Below, one piece after another: positions 12,726 to 24,850 of a stretch of DNA of 64,000 nt (position 1 is its first letter; every line of letters begins with the position of its first letter). Under the pieces are notes generated by a model that made no database searches, had not been told where the DNA came from, and saw only the letters and a program-made list of their open reading frames with translations. The DNA lies in assembly GCF_023078275.1 (NCBI RefSeq), contig NC_062985.1, positions 3,658,001 to 3,722,000 on the forward strand. Direction: 5' to 3'. A program made the translations under genes and the position numbers. The DNA is from Leguminivora glycinivorella. Its lineage: Eukaryota; Arthropoda; Insecta; Lepidoptera; Tortricidae.

Positions 12726-13176
12726 TCATTTACAACGGCTTTGTTTAGTACCAGTGCTTGACAGTGTCCCCGTAGATGACACTTTCAGCCCCAATGTCAT
12801 CAAAAAGTCAGAAACTGTCATAAGGATGTCATCTATTGGGGCTGTAAAAACGTTTTTCTCCAAAAAATTCGGGCGGGCTATTGTCGTTTTTTGTATGCCA
12901 CGATGGGGGTGCTATTTCCTAGACTAGAGAATAGATAGTTTTGTTTTAGCAGAAGTATAGAAGATAATTTAATTTTTTTGTAAAATTCCATGAGATGTCC
13001 GGTATAAACGCATAATATTTCGTGTATGGCGACATATTGCGTTTATTTGTGTTTTTTTTTCAGCGTTTAAAACTGGCGATCATTTTCTGTGCATTTTCCC
13101 TTAGGCCTTCAACAGACAGTCTTAAAATTTATAATCTGAAAACATCATAATCTTACAAAAATCATTTCAATCCTAA
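12726..13176. other. No gene recognised
   Basis: Intergenic. A fragment at about 13,110-13,160 (ACAGACAGTCTTAAAATTTA) matches one end of the element at 29,349-29,612. Confidence 0.4.
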
Positions 13177-13471
13177 CGTGTGATATATTGTTGGATAGGT
13201 ATTTAAAAATGAATAGGGGTTTACTAATGTAACTTTTTGATAAAGTTCATATTTTCGGAAATAATCGCTCCTAAAGTTAAAAAAAAAGTGTCCCCCACTT
13301 TTAAAACATAACTTTAAAAAATATGAAAAAAATCACAAAAGTAGAACTTTATGAAGACTTTCTAGGAAAATCATTTCGAACTTGATAGGTTGAACAGTTT
13401 TTATAAAAATACGGGACTCTAACGGAACCCTACACTGAGCGTGGCCCGGCACGTTCTTGGCAGGTTTTTTA
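13177..13471 (+). repeat. GTCC-tract repeat family, 3' half only
   Basis: The segment carries the family blocks GTGTGATATATTGTTGGATA, CACAAAAGTAGAACTTTATG and CACTGAGCGTGGCCCGGCAC in order but lacks the (GTCC)n half. The left boundary of the large palindrome (13,339) falls inside it. Confidence 0.75.
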
Positions 13472-13799
13472 AGATTATGAATTTTCAGATTGATCTGACA
13501 GATTGCATACAAGTCTTTTTTTAAGATTATGAAATTTAAGAGTGTGTGTGGTTACACCAACACCAGCCAATTTGCAGAAAATTCGCGTTTGTACGGGACA
13601 ACAGTAGACTATTCCATGGAATGATCCTTTTTAACCCCCGACGCAGAAAACGAAGGGGGTTGTTTGACGTGCCGACCGACGACCGTGACGACCAACAAAT
13701 CCAAAGAACAAGTGAAAGTTCAATAATCAAAACACCCTAAAAAACAATATTAACGTATATACCTACCTTATAGTTTATCACGAGCAAAGACTTAAGGGC

Positions 13800-14539
13800 C
13801 TGTTCACACTAGCGATTCTTTTCGGCGATTTTTGGGCGATGCGAGGTCGCGGCGAGCACGCAACGAGCCCGCCGCGGGTCGTCGCGGCATCGCAGCAATT
13901 TTTTATCGCGATTGTATCGCCGCGTACTCGCGGCAAGCTCGCCGCGATTTCGCTGTTGTTATCTTTACGGGCTTTCATTATTTACAAAATGGACTCTGAC
14001 GAGGAGATACTTTTAGCTGTGTTGCTCAGAAGGCGATTAAATCGAAAACGAAAATCAAACCGTAAATTTTGGGAGGATCCCGCATGGGACTACCGCCTAG
14101 CAGAAAGTGATCATAATATTTTGTGCTCTTTCGCAAGCGTGTTGAATGTAACCCAAAATAGTACATTTCGTAATATTTAAGTGCGAGAAGTATGTCATTA
14201 CTTCACGAGTCCCGAGACATCGGAACGAGTGACTGTGCTGGACGCTTGCGTATTTCTTCTATAAACAATTAATTATCAATTTCTGATACCATTTTCGCGT
14301 AACGGGATGCAAATGCGTCTTTGACTTGAATGGTAGCATAAAGTGGGTAGATTAGATTGTCTACCTCATAAACAATCGCGGCGATATCGCAGCTTGCTCG
14401 CCGCGTGCTCGCGGCGATATTATGCGATAAAATAATCGCCGCGATGCCGCGACGACCCGCGGCGAGCTCGCTGCGTGCACGCCGCGATCTCGCATCGCCT
14501 AAAAATCGCCGAAAAGAATCGCTAGTGTGAACAGGCTCT
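13800..14539 (+). mobile_element. PIF/Harbinger-type deletion derivative (left palindrome arm)
   Basis: The ends are long, GC-rich inverted repeats starting GGGCCTGTTCACACTAGCGA, bounded by TAA on both sides (3-bp target duplication). Inside at 13,989-14,180 a frame starts MDSDEEILLAVLLRRRLNRK and reads about 60 residues. The start resembles the N-terminus of HARBI1/ALP1-like transposases (acidic start, LL, arginine-rich run, aromatic FWEDP). Only the N-terminal fragment survives, without the DDE nuclease. Confidence 0.75.
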
Positions 14540-14653
14540 AAGTATACAATACAACCAACGCTCGCATTTCATTGATTAATTGAAAACATCAAATACCAAA
14601 CGGATCAGACAAAAAATCTGCAAGAATTCCATCATGATTCGCTTCAATTTAAT

Positions 14654-15215
14654 AAAAACCGGCCAAGAGCGTGTCGGGACACGCTCAGTGTAGGGTTCCG
14701 TAGTTTTCCGTATTTTTCTCAAAAACTACTGAACCTATCAAGTTCAAACCAATTTTCCTAGAAAGTCTTTATAAAGTTCTACTTTTGTGATTTTTTTCAT
14801 ATTTTTTAAACATATGGTTCAAAAGTTAGAGGGGGGGGACACACACTTTTTAGGGTTCCGTAGTCAACTAGGAACCCTTATAGTTTCGCCATGTCTGTCT
14901 GTCCGTCCGTCCGTCCGTTCGTCCGTCCGTCCGTCCGTCCGTCCGTCCGTCCGTCCGTCCACGGATAATCTCAGTAACCGTTAGCACTAGAAAGCTGAAA
15001 TTTGGTACCAATATGTATATCAATCACGCCAACAAAGTGCAAAAATAAAAAATGGAAAAAAATGTTTTATTAGGGTACCCCCCCTACATGTAAAGTGGGG
15101 GCTGATATTTTTTTTCATTCCAACCCCAACGTGTGATATATTATCAGATAGGTATTTAAAAATGAATAAGGGCAAGGTAATGGCGCCTATTAACGTGGTA
15201 CTTAAGGAAGATTTC
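14654..15215. repeat. GTCC-tract repeats, two head-to-head fragments
   Basis: A minus-oriented 3' fragment (14,654 to about 14,850) abuts a plus-oriented 5' fragment (about 14,850 onward) with TTTAGGGTTCCGTAGTCAAC, the GTCC tract, AAAGCTGAAATTTGGTACCA and CAACCCCAACGTGTGATATA. The mirror copy is at about 22,127-22,688. Confidence 0.8.
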
Positions 15216-15369
15216 AAAAGATACCAAAAAATTAAGGGTATCAAAGCTCATTAACGACCACAAATATTTTTTTTTTATGGAAGAGTATTTATTGAACTAT
15301 TAGTTTTGAAGAGTTTTAGGATCATTTTAGTTTATTATATGTCATAAAATGATTATTGAAGCCAAAATA

Positions 15370-15800
15370 CCTAAATTTTCTATTACCGTGGTAATGAACA
15401 GGCTGCAGTTCTATTAACGCGAATTGAGATTTCATTACCGAGGGTATGAATGACAGTGTTTTTCTGCCATCGGTAAATAGAAACCCATCTCAAAATTCGG
15501 AGCTTAATACCGACGGTTGAATATACAAATTATGACAAATACATATACCTATACTATCCTCCTTTATGAATACCCACAGAAGACTCAGTTTCACCTAAGA
15601 AATCTGTACTTACGGTACACTAAATGTCATATTTTGATACAAGACTAATATGGCGCTCGGTAATAGATACTTCTATAGGAACCCATTACCGACCCAAACA
15701 AATATTGCATGGATCGGTAATAGATTCTTATATATTCTATTACCGAGGGTTATCTGATCGTACCATCGGTAATAGGCATAAATTGGAGTATTATAAAATC
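15370..15800. repeat. Cluster of ATTACCG / CGGTAAT motifs
   Basis: At least eight ATTACCG or CGGTAAT blocks alternate in orientation over about 430 bp (for example at 15,383, 15,435, 15,468, 15,657, 15,685, 15,713, 15,738 and 15,764), often flanked by T or A to give CTATTACCGAGGG. The cluster is mirrored at about 21,545-21,970 and is otherwise unclassified. Confidence 0.55.
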
Positions 15801-16112
15801 TAATTCCGACCCATAAAAACAAAGTCATACAGATGTATTTTCATTACAAATCAAAATAAAATATTGCAACCTTATATTAAAACCAAGTTTACATAACTGG
15901 TAAGTAAGCATCAGACTTTATATCAATGTTTAACAAAATTGACAAATTAACGGTTTTTATAGAAACTACGAAATCAGTCATGAAGTTTTTGCTAAAAATT
16001 AAGGTTTTGTTGAATACTTTTAATACCGCGTAAATAGTTCTTTGATAGCGTGAATAGATCAAGATTGAAACAACTGTAAGACATTATATAACTGATCACA
16101 TATAAAATAAAA

Positions 16113-16262
16113 CTATGGAAACGGATTAAATCGCGTATAATGAATTTAAAATACATCCCGACGTTTCGAACTCTTTACAGCGTTCGTGGTCAACGGGTGA
16201 CTGAGGAAAAATTAAAATGTTCATTATACGCGATTTAATCCGTTTCCATAGTTTTATTTCAT
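16113..16262. mobile_element. Short inverted-repeat element with CGACGTTTCGAAC core
   Basis: The ends AATAAAACTATGGAAACGGA and the inverted TCCGTTTCCATAGTTTTATT pair over about 40 bp, continuing through AATCGCGTATAATGA. The core holds CGACGTTTCGAAC and GTTCGTGGTCA, shared with the element at 55,177-55,347. The mirror copy lies at about 21,081-21,236. Confidence 0.7.
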
Positions 16263-16828
16263 GAGTAACTATCGCGGTAACCGAAGACAATATTATGATC
16301 ACATATACTTAAAATAAAGCAAAAAGAACTAATATCACTACTTTAACTATTACTGTGGTATACCACAGTAATAGAATCTACTCACGAAATGGCGCCTTTC
16401 ACCGCTGTCTTTTAATTTCCACTTTAAACACATTTCCAGGCTAAACAATACGTAAAAAGTACTCAGAAGTCATGTAGAAAACTATAAACAATAATTTGAA
16501 ATGCATAACTTTCACCTGTTTGCCATAATTATTACGTAAACTACTAAATGAGATTGGAGTTCACTTAGGTTTAGCGTCACACGTCAGTATGACACAACCT
16601 CTTCTCGCGGCCCCGTGGCAAAAACTGTCAAATAGCGAGCGTCTTCTTTCATTCACACTCTCTATCGCCTATATGTGCGTTAGTCAACTAAACAGGCTTC
16701 CTTTGTGTGAGTAACTTTTTTTAAGAAATTGGTCGGTTTGCCTATAAAATGTGTATTTGCAAATGCGGCGGTAATGGACGTCGATTTCGATACCCGCGTT
16801 GATAGCCGCCGTTACCTTACTAAGATCG

Positions 16829-17417
16829 TTTTTAGGGTTCCGTAGTCAACTAGGAACCCTTATAGTTTCGCCATGTCTGTCTGTCCGTCCGTCCGTCCGT
16901 CCGTCCGTCCGTCCGTCCGTCCGTCCGTCCGTCCGTCCGTCCGTCCGCGGATAATCTCAGCAACCGTTAGCACTAGAAAGCTGAAATTTGGTACCAATAT
17001 GTATATCAATTACGCTGACAAAGTGCAAAAATAAAAAATGGAAAAAATGTTTTATTAGGGAACCCCCCATACATGTAAAGTGGGGGCTGATATATTTTTT
17101 TATTCGAACCCCAACGTGTGATATATTGTTGGATAGGTATTTAAAAATGAATAAGGGTTTAATAAGATCGTTTTTTGATAATATTAATATCTTCGGAAAT
17201 AATCGCTCCTAAAGGAAAAAAAAGTGCGTCCCCCCCCCTCTAACTTTTGAACCATATGTTTAAAAAATATGAAAAAAATCACAAAAGTAGAACTTTATAA
17301 AGACTTTCTAGGAAAATTGTTTTGAACTTGATAGGTTCAGTAGTTTTTGAGAAAAATACGGAAAACTACGGAACCCTACACTGAGCGTGGCCCGACACGC
17401 TCTTGGCCGGTTTTTTT
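16829..17417 (+). repeat. GTCC-tract repeat, full-length copy
   Basis: The full order is present. It starts with TTTAGGGTTCCGTAGTCAAC, then ATGTCTGTCTGTCC and 16 GTCC units, GAAAGCTGAAATTTGGTACC, the CCCCAACGTGTGATATATTG block, CACAAAAGTAGAACTTTATA, and an end at ACACGCTCTTGGCCGG plus a T run. It matches 38,392-38,968. Open frames across it are fortuitous. Confidence 0.85.
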
Positions 17418-18037
17418 GATAATATTAATATTTTCGGAAATAATCGCTCCTAAAGGAAAAAAAGTGCGTCCCCCCTCTAACTTGTGAACCATAAGTTTAA
17501 AAAATATGAAAAAAATCACAAAAGTAGAACTTTATAAAGACTTTCTAGGAAAATTGTTTTGAACTTGATAGGTTCAGTAGTTTTTGAGAAAAATACGGAA
17601 AACTATGGAACCCTACACTGAGCGTGGCCCGACACGCTCTTGGCCGGTTTTTTTCCTTTAGGAGCGATTATTTCCGAAAATATTAATATTATCAAAAAAT
17701 GATCTTATTAAACCCTTATTCATTTTTAAATACCTATCTGACAATATATCACACGTTGGGGTTGGAATGAAAAAAAAACCAGTCCCCACTTAGGGAGTAC
17801 CCTAACAAAACATTTTTTACATTTTTTTTTACCACTTTGTCGGCGTGATTGGTATTGGTACCTTGGTATTGGCTTTCAAAAATTGATACATATTGGTACC
17901 AAATTTCAGCTTTCTAGTGCTAACGGTCACTGAGATTATCCGCGGACGGACGGACGGACGGACAGACGGACAGACGGACAGACAGACAGACATGGCGAAA
18001 CTATAAGGGTTCCTAGTTGACTACGGAACTCTAAAAA
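17418..18037. repeat. GTCC-tract repeat fragments, tail-to-tail
   Basis: A plus-oriented 3' half (17,418-17,653), a near copy of the end of the preceding element, is followed by a minus-oriented fragment (17,654-18,037) that retains the GGAC tract and ends in GACTACGGAACTCTAAAAAA. Confidence 0.8.
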
Positions 18038-18210
18038 AACAATACTCCCTGATCCAATTACCTTGACTCCGCTCTGGTTTTAAGTAAATAAGAAATGAAA
18101 GTATAACGTGTATTTTTCCTTCAATTCAATTCAATTTCGTTTATTTTCACTCATATAAGTTAACAGTAAACACCAAAACACTTACACGGTAAAACTCGTA
18201 TATATATATA

Positions 18211-19146
18211 TGTTATGGACCAAGTGATTAATAAGGGCATTATGTATAATGCCCGGGCATTATGAATAATGCCTAGCTGTATTGGGCAAAGTGATTAATC
18301 ATTGTCTAGACGCCATTTTTTATCACATTGCCCGGTCATTATGATAATGCTACGTAATCGTTGGGCAAACTGATAATAAGTTTAACAAGTTTGCATGAAC
18401 GCCATTTTTTATCACATTGCCCGGGCATTATGATACTGCTACGTAATCGTTGGACAATTTGATAATAAGTTTAACAGGCTTATATTGACCGGGATATAGA
18501 CCGTGATTACCTTTTTGATTTTTGTCGAGCTCCCGATATTTCGATCGTGAGGATGGCTTCAAACTATCTAATGTATGGAATCCAGTGATTTGTTTGTGTA
18601 AAAAACCGGTGAAGTCAGAATTGAACAAACGTAGTGACACTGTGAGTATAGTGTGTTTGGACAGACCATCGAGTGTGAACGCGACCAGTGGTAACGCTGA
18701 AAGTGAACGCAGCCGACGCGCGCGAAGGAGGGTAGATCGCGCGCTGTCTATACAACTTTAACATCCACCCGCCTTCGTCAGTTTTCCGTGATCATGATGC
18801 ATGCAACTGCGTCGAAATATCGGGAGCTCGACAAAAATCAAAAAGGTAATCACGGTCTATATCCCGGTCAATATAAGCCTGTTAAACTTATTATCAAATT
18901 GTCCAACGATTACGTAGCAGTATCATAATGCCCGGGCAATGTGATAAAAAATGGCGTTCATGCAAACTTGTTAAACTTATTATCAGTTTGCCCAACGATT
19001 ACGTAGCATTATCATAATGACCGGGCAATGTGATAAAAAATGGCGTCTAGACAATGATTAATCACTTTGCCCAATACAGCTAGGCATTATTCATAATGCC
19101 CGGGCATTATACATAATGCCCTTATTAATCACTTGGTCCATAACAT
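18211..19146. mobile_element. Foldback-like element at the palindrome centre
   Basis: The ends ATGTTATGGACCAAGTGATT (left) and the inverted AATCACTTGGTCCATAACAT (right) enclose two arms of about 330 bp and a spacer of about 264 bp. The arms contain repeated palindromic blocks such as TTGCCCGGGCATTATGAT and CTACGTAATCGTTGGGCAA. The spacer carries a GC-rich run with an open frame (SVNATSGNAESERSRRARRR). Long arms built of short repeats around a unique middle are typical of foldback transposons; assignment to a named family is not possible here. Confidence 0.6.
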
Positions 19147-19317
19147 ATATATATATACGAGTTTTACCGTGTAAGTGTTTTGGTGTTTACTGTTAACTTA
19201 TATGAGTGAAAATAAACGAAATTGAATTGAATTGAAGGAAAAATACACGTTATACTTTCATTTCTTATTTACTTAAAACCAGAGCGGAGTCAAGGTAATT
19301 GGATCAGGGAGTATTGT

Positions 19318-20525
19318 TTTTTAGAGTTCCGTAGTCAACTAGGAACCCTTATAGTTTCGCCATGTCTGTCTGTCTGTCCGTCTGTCCGTCTGTCCGTCCG
19401 TCCGTCCGTCCGCGGATAATCTCAGTGACCGTTAGCACTAGAAAGCTGAAATTTGGTACCAATATGTATCAATTTTTGAAAGCCAATACCAAGGTACCAA
19501 TACCAATCACGCCGACAAAGTGGTAAAAAAAAATGTAAAAAATGTTTTGTTAGGGTACTCCCTAAGTGGGGACTGGTTTTTTTTCATTCCAACCCCAACG
19601 TGTGATATATTGTCAGATAGGTATTTAAAAATGAATAAGGGTTTAATAAGATCATTTTTTGATAATATTAATATTTTCGGAAATAATCGCTCCTAAAGGA
19701 AAAAAACCGGCCAAGAGCGTGTCGGGCCACGCTCAGTGTAGGGTTCCATAGTTTTCCGTATTTTTCTCAAAAACTACTGAACCTATCAAGTTCAAAACAA
19801 TTTTCCTAGAAAGTCTTTATAAAGTTCTACTTTTGTGATTTTTTTCATATTTTTTAAACTTATGGTTCACAAGTTAGAGGGGGGGACGCACTTTTTTTTC
19901 CTTTAGGAGCGATTATTTCCGAAAATATTAATATTATCAAAAAAACCGGCCAAGAGCGTGTCGGGCCACGCTCAGTGTAGGGTTCCGTAGTTTTCCGTAT
20001 TTTTCTCAAAAACTACTGAACCTATCAAGTTCAAAACAATTTTCCTAGAAAGTCTTTATAAAGTTCTACTTTTGTGATTTTTTTTCATATTTTTTAAACA
20101 TATGGTTCAAAAGTTAGAGGGGGGACGCACTTTTTTTTCCTTTAGGAGCGATTATTTCCGAAGATATTAATATTATCAAAAAACGATCTTATTAAACCCT
20201 TATTCATTTTTAAATACCTATCCAACAATATATCACACGTTGGGGTTCGAATAAAAAAATATATCAGCCCCCACTTTACATGTATGGGGGGTTCCCTAAT
20301 AAAACATTTTTTCCATTTTTTATTTTTGCACTTTGTCAGCGTAATTGATATACATATTGGTACCAAATTTCAGCTTTCTAGTGCTAACGGTTGCTGAGAT
20401 TATCCGCGGACGGACGGACGGACGGACGGACGGACGGACGGACGGACGGACGGACGGACAGACAGACATGGCGAAACTATAAGGGTTCCTAGTTGACTAC
20501 GGAACCCTAAAAACGATCTTAGTAA
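19318..20525. repeat. GTCC-tract repeats, mirror set in right palindrome arm
   Basis: This is the reverse complement of 16,829-18,037: a plus fragment at 19,318-19,702, a minus 3' half at about 19,703-19,937 and a minus full-length copy at about 19,938-20,525 with 13 GGAC units. Confidence 0.85.
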
Positions 20526-21080
20526 GGTAACGGCGGCTATCAACGCGGGTATCGAAATCGACGTCCATTACCGCCGCATTTGCAAATACACATTTTATAG
20601 GCAAACCGACCAATTTCTTAAAAAAAGTTACTCACACAAAGGAAGCCTGTTTAGTTGACTAACGCACATATAGGCGATAGAGAGTGTGAATGAAAGAAGA
20701 CGCTCGCTATTTGACAGTTTTTGCCACGGGGCCGCGAGAAGAGGTTGTGTCATACTGACGTGTGACGCTAAACCTAAGTGAACTCCAATCTCATTTAGTA
20801 GTTTACGTAATAATTATGGCAAACAGGTGAAAGTTATGCATTTCAAATTATTGTTTATAGTTTTCTACATGACTTCTGAGTACTTTTTACGTATTGTTTA
20901 GCCTGGAAATGTGTTTAAAGTGGAAATTAAAAGACAGCGGTGAAAGGCGCCATTTCGTGAGTAGATTCTATTACTGTGGTATACCACAGTAATAGTTAAA
21001 GTAGTGATATTAGTTCTTTTTGCTTTATTTTAAGTATATGTGATCATAATATTGTCTTCGGTTACCGCGATAGTTACTCA

Positions 21081-21236
21081 TGAAATAAAACTATGGAAAC
21101 GGATTAAATCGCGTATAATGAACATTTTAATTTTTCCTCAGTCACCCGTTGACCACGAACGCTGTAAAGAGTTCGAAACGTCGGGATGTATTTTAAATTC
21201 ATTATACGCGATTTAATCCGTTTCCATAGTTTTATT
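21081..21236. mobile_element. Mirror copy of the CGACGTTTCGAAC-core element
   Basis: Reverse complement of 16,113-16,262, copied with the palindrome arm. Confidence 0.7.
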
Positions 21237-22126
21237 TTATATGTGATCAGTTATATAATGTCTTACAGTTGTTTCAATCTTGATCTATTCACGCTATCAA
21301 AGAACTATTTACGCGGTATTAAAAGTATTCAACAAAACCTTAATTTTTAGCAAAAACTTCATGACTGATTTCGTAGTTTCTATAAAAACCGTTAATTTGT
21401 CAATTTTGTTAAACATTGATATAAAGTCTGATGCTTACTTACCAGTTATGTAAACTTGGTTTTAATATAAGGTTGCAATATTTTATTTTGATTTGTAATG
21501 AAAATACATCTGTATGACTTTGTTTTTATGGGTCGGAATTAGATTTTATAATACTCCAATTTATGCCTATTACCGATGGTACGATCAGATAACCCTCGGT
21601 AATAGAATATATAAGAATCTATTACCGATCCATGCAATATTTGTTTGGGTCGGTAATGGGTTCCTATAGAAGTATCTATTACCGAGCGCCATATTAGTCT
21701 TGTATCAAAATATGACATTTAGTGTACCGTAAGTACAGATTTCTTAGGTGAAACTGAGTCTTCTGTGGGTATTCATAAAGGAGGATAGTATAGGTATATG
21801 TATTTGTCATAATTTGTATATTCAACCGTCGGTATTAAGCTCCGAATTTTGAGATGGGTTTCTATTTACCGATGGCAGAAAAACACTGTCATTCATACCC
21901 TCGGTAATGAAATCTCAATTCGCGTTAATAGAACTGCAGCCTGTTCATTACCACGGTAATAGAAAATTTAGGTATTTTGGCTTCAATAATCATTTTATGA
22001 CATATAATAAACTAAAATGATCCTAAAACTCTTCAAAACTAATAGTTCAATAAATACTCTTCCATAAAAAAAAAATATTTGTGGTCGTTAATGAGCTTTG
22101 ATACCCTTAATTTTTTGGTATCTTTT

Positions 22127-22688
22127 GAAATCTTCCTTAAGTACCACGTTAATAGGCGCCATTACCTTGCCCTTATTCATTTTTAAATACCTATCTGATA
22201 ATATATCACACGTTGGGGTTGGAATGAAAAAAAATATCAGCCCCCACTTTACATGTAGGGGGGGTACCCTAATAAAACATTTTTTTCCATTTTTTATTTT
22301 TGCACTTTGTTGGCGTGATTGATATACATATTGGTACCAAATTTCAGCTTTCTAGTGCTAACGGTTACTGAGATTATCCGTGGACGGACGGACGGACGGA
22401 CGGACGGACGGACGGACGGACGAACGGACGGACGGACGGACAGACAGACATGGCGAAACTATAAGGGTTCCTAGTTGACTACGGAACCCTAAAAAGTGTG
22501 TGTCCCCCCCTCTAACTTTTGAACCATATGTTTAAAAAATATGAAAAAAATCACAAAAGTAGAACTTTATAAAGACTTTCTAGGAAAATTGGTTTGAACT
22601 TGATAGGTTCAGTAGTTTTTGAGAAAAATACGGAAAACTACGGAACCCTACACTGAGCGTGTCCCGACACGCTCTTGGCCGGTTTTTA
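22127..22688. repeat. GTCC-tract repeat fragments, mirror set
   Basis: Reverse complement of 14,654-15,215. The same GAAC variant unit interrupts the GGAC tract in both arms, showing that the tract was copied with its internal variant. Confidence 0.8.
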
Positions 22689-22802
22689 TTAAATTGAAGC
22701 GAATCATGATGGAATTCTTGCAGATTTTTTGTCTGATCCGTTTGGTATTTGATGTTTTCAATTAATCAATGAAATGCGAGCGTTGGTTGTATTGTATACT
22801 TA

Positions 22803-23542
22803 GAGCCTGTTCACACTAGCGATTCTTTTCGGCGATTTTTAGGCGATGCGAGATCGCGGCGTGCACGCAGCGAGCTCGCCGCGGGTCGTCGCGGCATCGC
22901 GGCGATTATTTTATCGCATAATATCGCCGCGAGCACGCGGCGAGCAAGCTGCGATATCGCCGCGATTGTTTATGAGGTAGACAATCTAATCTACCCACTT
23001 TATGCTACCATTCAAGTCAAAGACGCATTTGCATCCCGTTACGCGAAAATGGTATCAGAAATTGATAATTAATTGTTTATAGAAGAAATACGCAAGCGTC
23101 CAGCACAGTCACTCGTTCCGATGTCTCGGGACTCGTGAAGTAATGACATACTTCTCGCACTTAAATATTACGAAATGTACTATTTTGGGTTACATTCAAC
23201 ACGCTTGCGAAAGAGCACAAAATATTATGATCACTTTCTGCTAGGCGGTAGTCCCATGCGGGATCCTCCCAAAATTTACGGTTTGATTTTCGTTTTCGAT
23301 TTAATCGCCTTCTGAGCAACACAGCTAAAAGTATCTCCTCGTCAGAGTCCATTTTGTAAATAATGAAAGCCCGTAAAGATAACAACAGCGAAATCGCGGC
23401 GAGCTTGCCGCGAGTACGCGGCGATACAATCGCGATAAAAAATTGCTGCGATGCCGCGACGACCCGCGGCGGGCTCGTTGCGTGCTCGCCGCGACCTCGC
23501 ATCGCCCAAAAATCGCCGAAAAGAATCGCTAGTGTGAACAGG
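22803..23542 (-). mobile_element. PIF/Harbinger-type deletion derivative (right palindrome arm)
   Basis: Mirror of 13,800-14,539. The transposase-like N-terminal frame reads identically on the minus strand from about 23,352 to 23,161, starting MDSDEEILLAVLLRRRLNRK. It arose with the palindrome rather than by separate transposition. Confidence 0.75.
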
Positions 23543-24599
23543 CCCTTAAGTCTTTGCTCGTGATAAACTATAAGGTAGGTATATACGTTAATATTGTTTT
23601 TTAGGGTGTTTTGATTATTGAACTTTCACTTGTTCTTTGGATTTGTTGGTCGTCACGGTCGTCGGTCGGCACGTCAAACAACCCCCCTTCGTTTTCTGCG
23701 TCGGGGGTTAAAAAGGATCATTCCATGGAATAGTCTACTGTTGTCCCGTACAAACGCGAATTTTCTGCAAATTGGCTGGTGTTGGTGTAACCACACACAC
23801 TCTTAAATTTCATAATCTTAAAAAAAGACTTGTATGCAATCTGTCAGATCAATCTGAAAATTCATAATCTTAAAAAACCTGCCAAGAACGTGCCGGGCCA
23901 CGCTCAGTGTAGGGTTCCGTTAGAGTCCCGTATTTTTATAAAAACTGTTCAACCTATCAAGTTCGAAATGATTTTCCTAGAAAGTCTTCATAAAGTTCTA
24001 CTTGAATCCAGTGATTTGTTTGTGTAAAAAACCGGTGAAGTCAGAATTGAACAAACGTAGTGACACTGTGAGTATAGTGTGTTTGGACAGGCCATCGAGT
24101 GTGAACGCGACCAGTGGTAACGCTGAAAGTGAACGCAGCCGACGCGCGCGAAGGAGGGTAGATCGCGCGCTGTCTATACAACTTTAACATCCACCCGCCT
24201 TCGTCAGTTTTCCGTGATCATGATGCATGCAACTGCGTCGAAATATCGGGAGCTCGACAAAAATCAAAAAGGTAATCACGGTCTATATCCCGGTCAATAT
24301 AAGTCTAATGAAAATAACCGTGAATCATTCAAAACTCTTAAGTTTAACAGGTTTTTCTGAACGCCATTTTTTATCACATTGCCCGGGCATTATGATACTG
24401 CTACGTGATTGTTGGGCAATTTGATAATAAGTTTAACTAGTTTGCATGAACGCCATTTTTATCACATTGCCCGGACATTATGATACTGCTACGTGATTGT
24501 TGGGCAATTTGATAATAAGTTTAATAAGTATACTGGGTGTTTCCTAACAAATAATGAAATGTAAATTGCGCTTTCTTGAATAAGCATACTTTTTAACCG

Positions 24600-24850
24600 C
24601 CGCCCTTAAATCTCAAGGAAGGTGGTTCTCAACTTGTTTGTTTTTTTTATATTTGTGCCACGATATCTCCGCCGTTACTGGACCGATTTAGACTTTTTTT
24701 TTGATATACAGGCATACAGATTGGTCTCATTTTTATTAGAACCCAGTTCTGATGATGGATCCTGGAGAAATCGAGGGAACTCCTCAAATCTGAAAGGCAT
24801 ACATAGATAGTGATTTTTATGTTTTTAAAGGAACAGCATGCATTTACGTA
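24600..24850 (-). repeat. Dispersed repeat related to the 37.4-kb minisatellite flank
   Basis: The minus strand shares blocks with 37,330-37,630: CGAGGAACAAACA-like, GATATC with GGAC, ATTTGAGGAGTTCCCTCGAT, GGATCCATCATCAGAACTGG and TATGCCTTTCAGATTTGAGG. It carries a single copy of the 121-bp motif that is amplified at 36.65-37.45 kb. Confidence 0.6.

Larger units (their letters stand above)
13339..24003. repeat. 10.7-kb near-perfect palindrome (inverted duplication)
   Basis: The left arm (13,339 to about 18,546) and right arm (about 18,810 to 24,003) are reverse complements over about 5.2 kb with a spacer of about 264 bp. Mirrored positions sum to 37,342 in the outer part and about 37,355 in the inner part. 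The 12-bp shift is explained by a (GTCC)n tract with 16 units at 16,883-16,946 and 13 at 20,408-20,459. Other differences I found are homopolymer lengths (13,657 against 23,682; 14,831 against 22,505). Three unrelated open frames read identically in both arms. The arms carry a Harbinger-type element, several GTCC-tract repeats, a small inverted-repeat element and half of a foldback-like element. Confidence 0.95.

Noticed and set aside
14787..14984. Frame with a run of SVRPSVRPS repeats
   Set aside because: It is the translated (GTCC)n microsatellite of a dispersed repeat.
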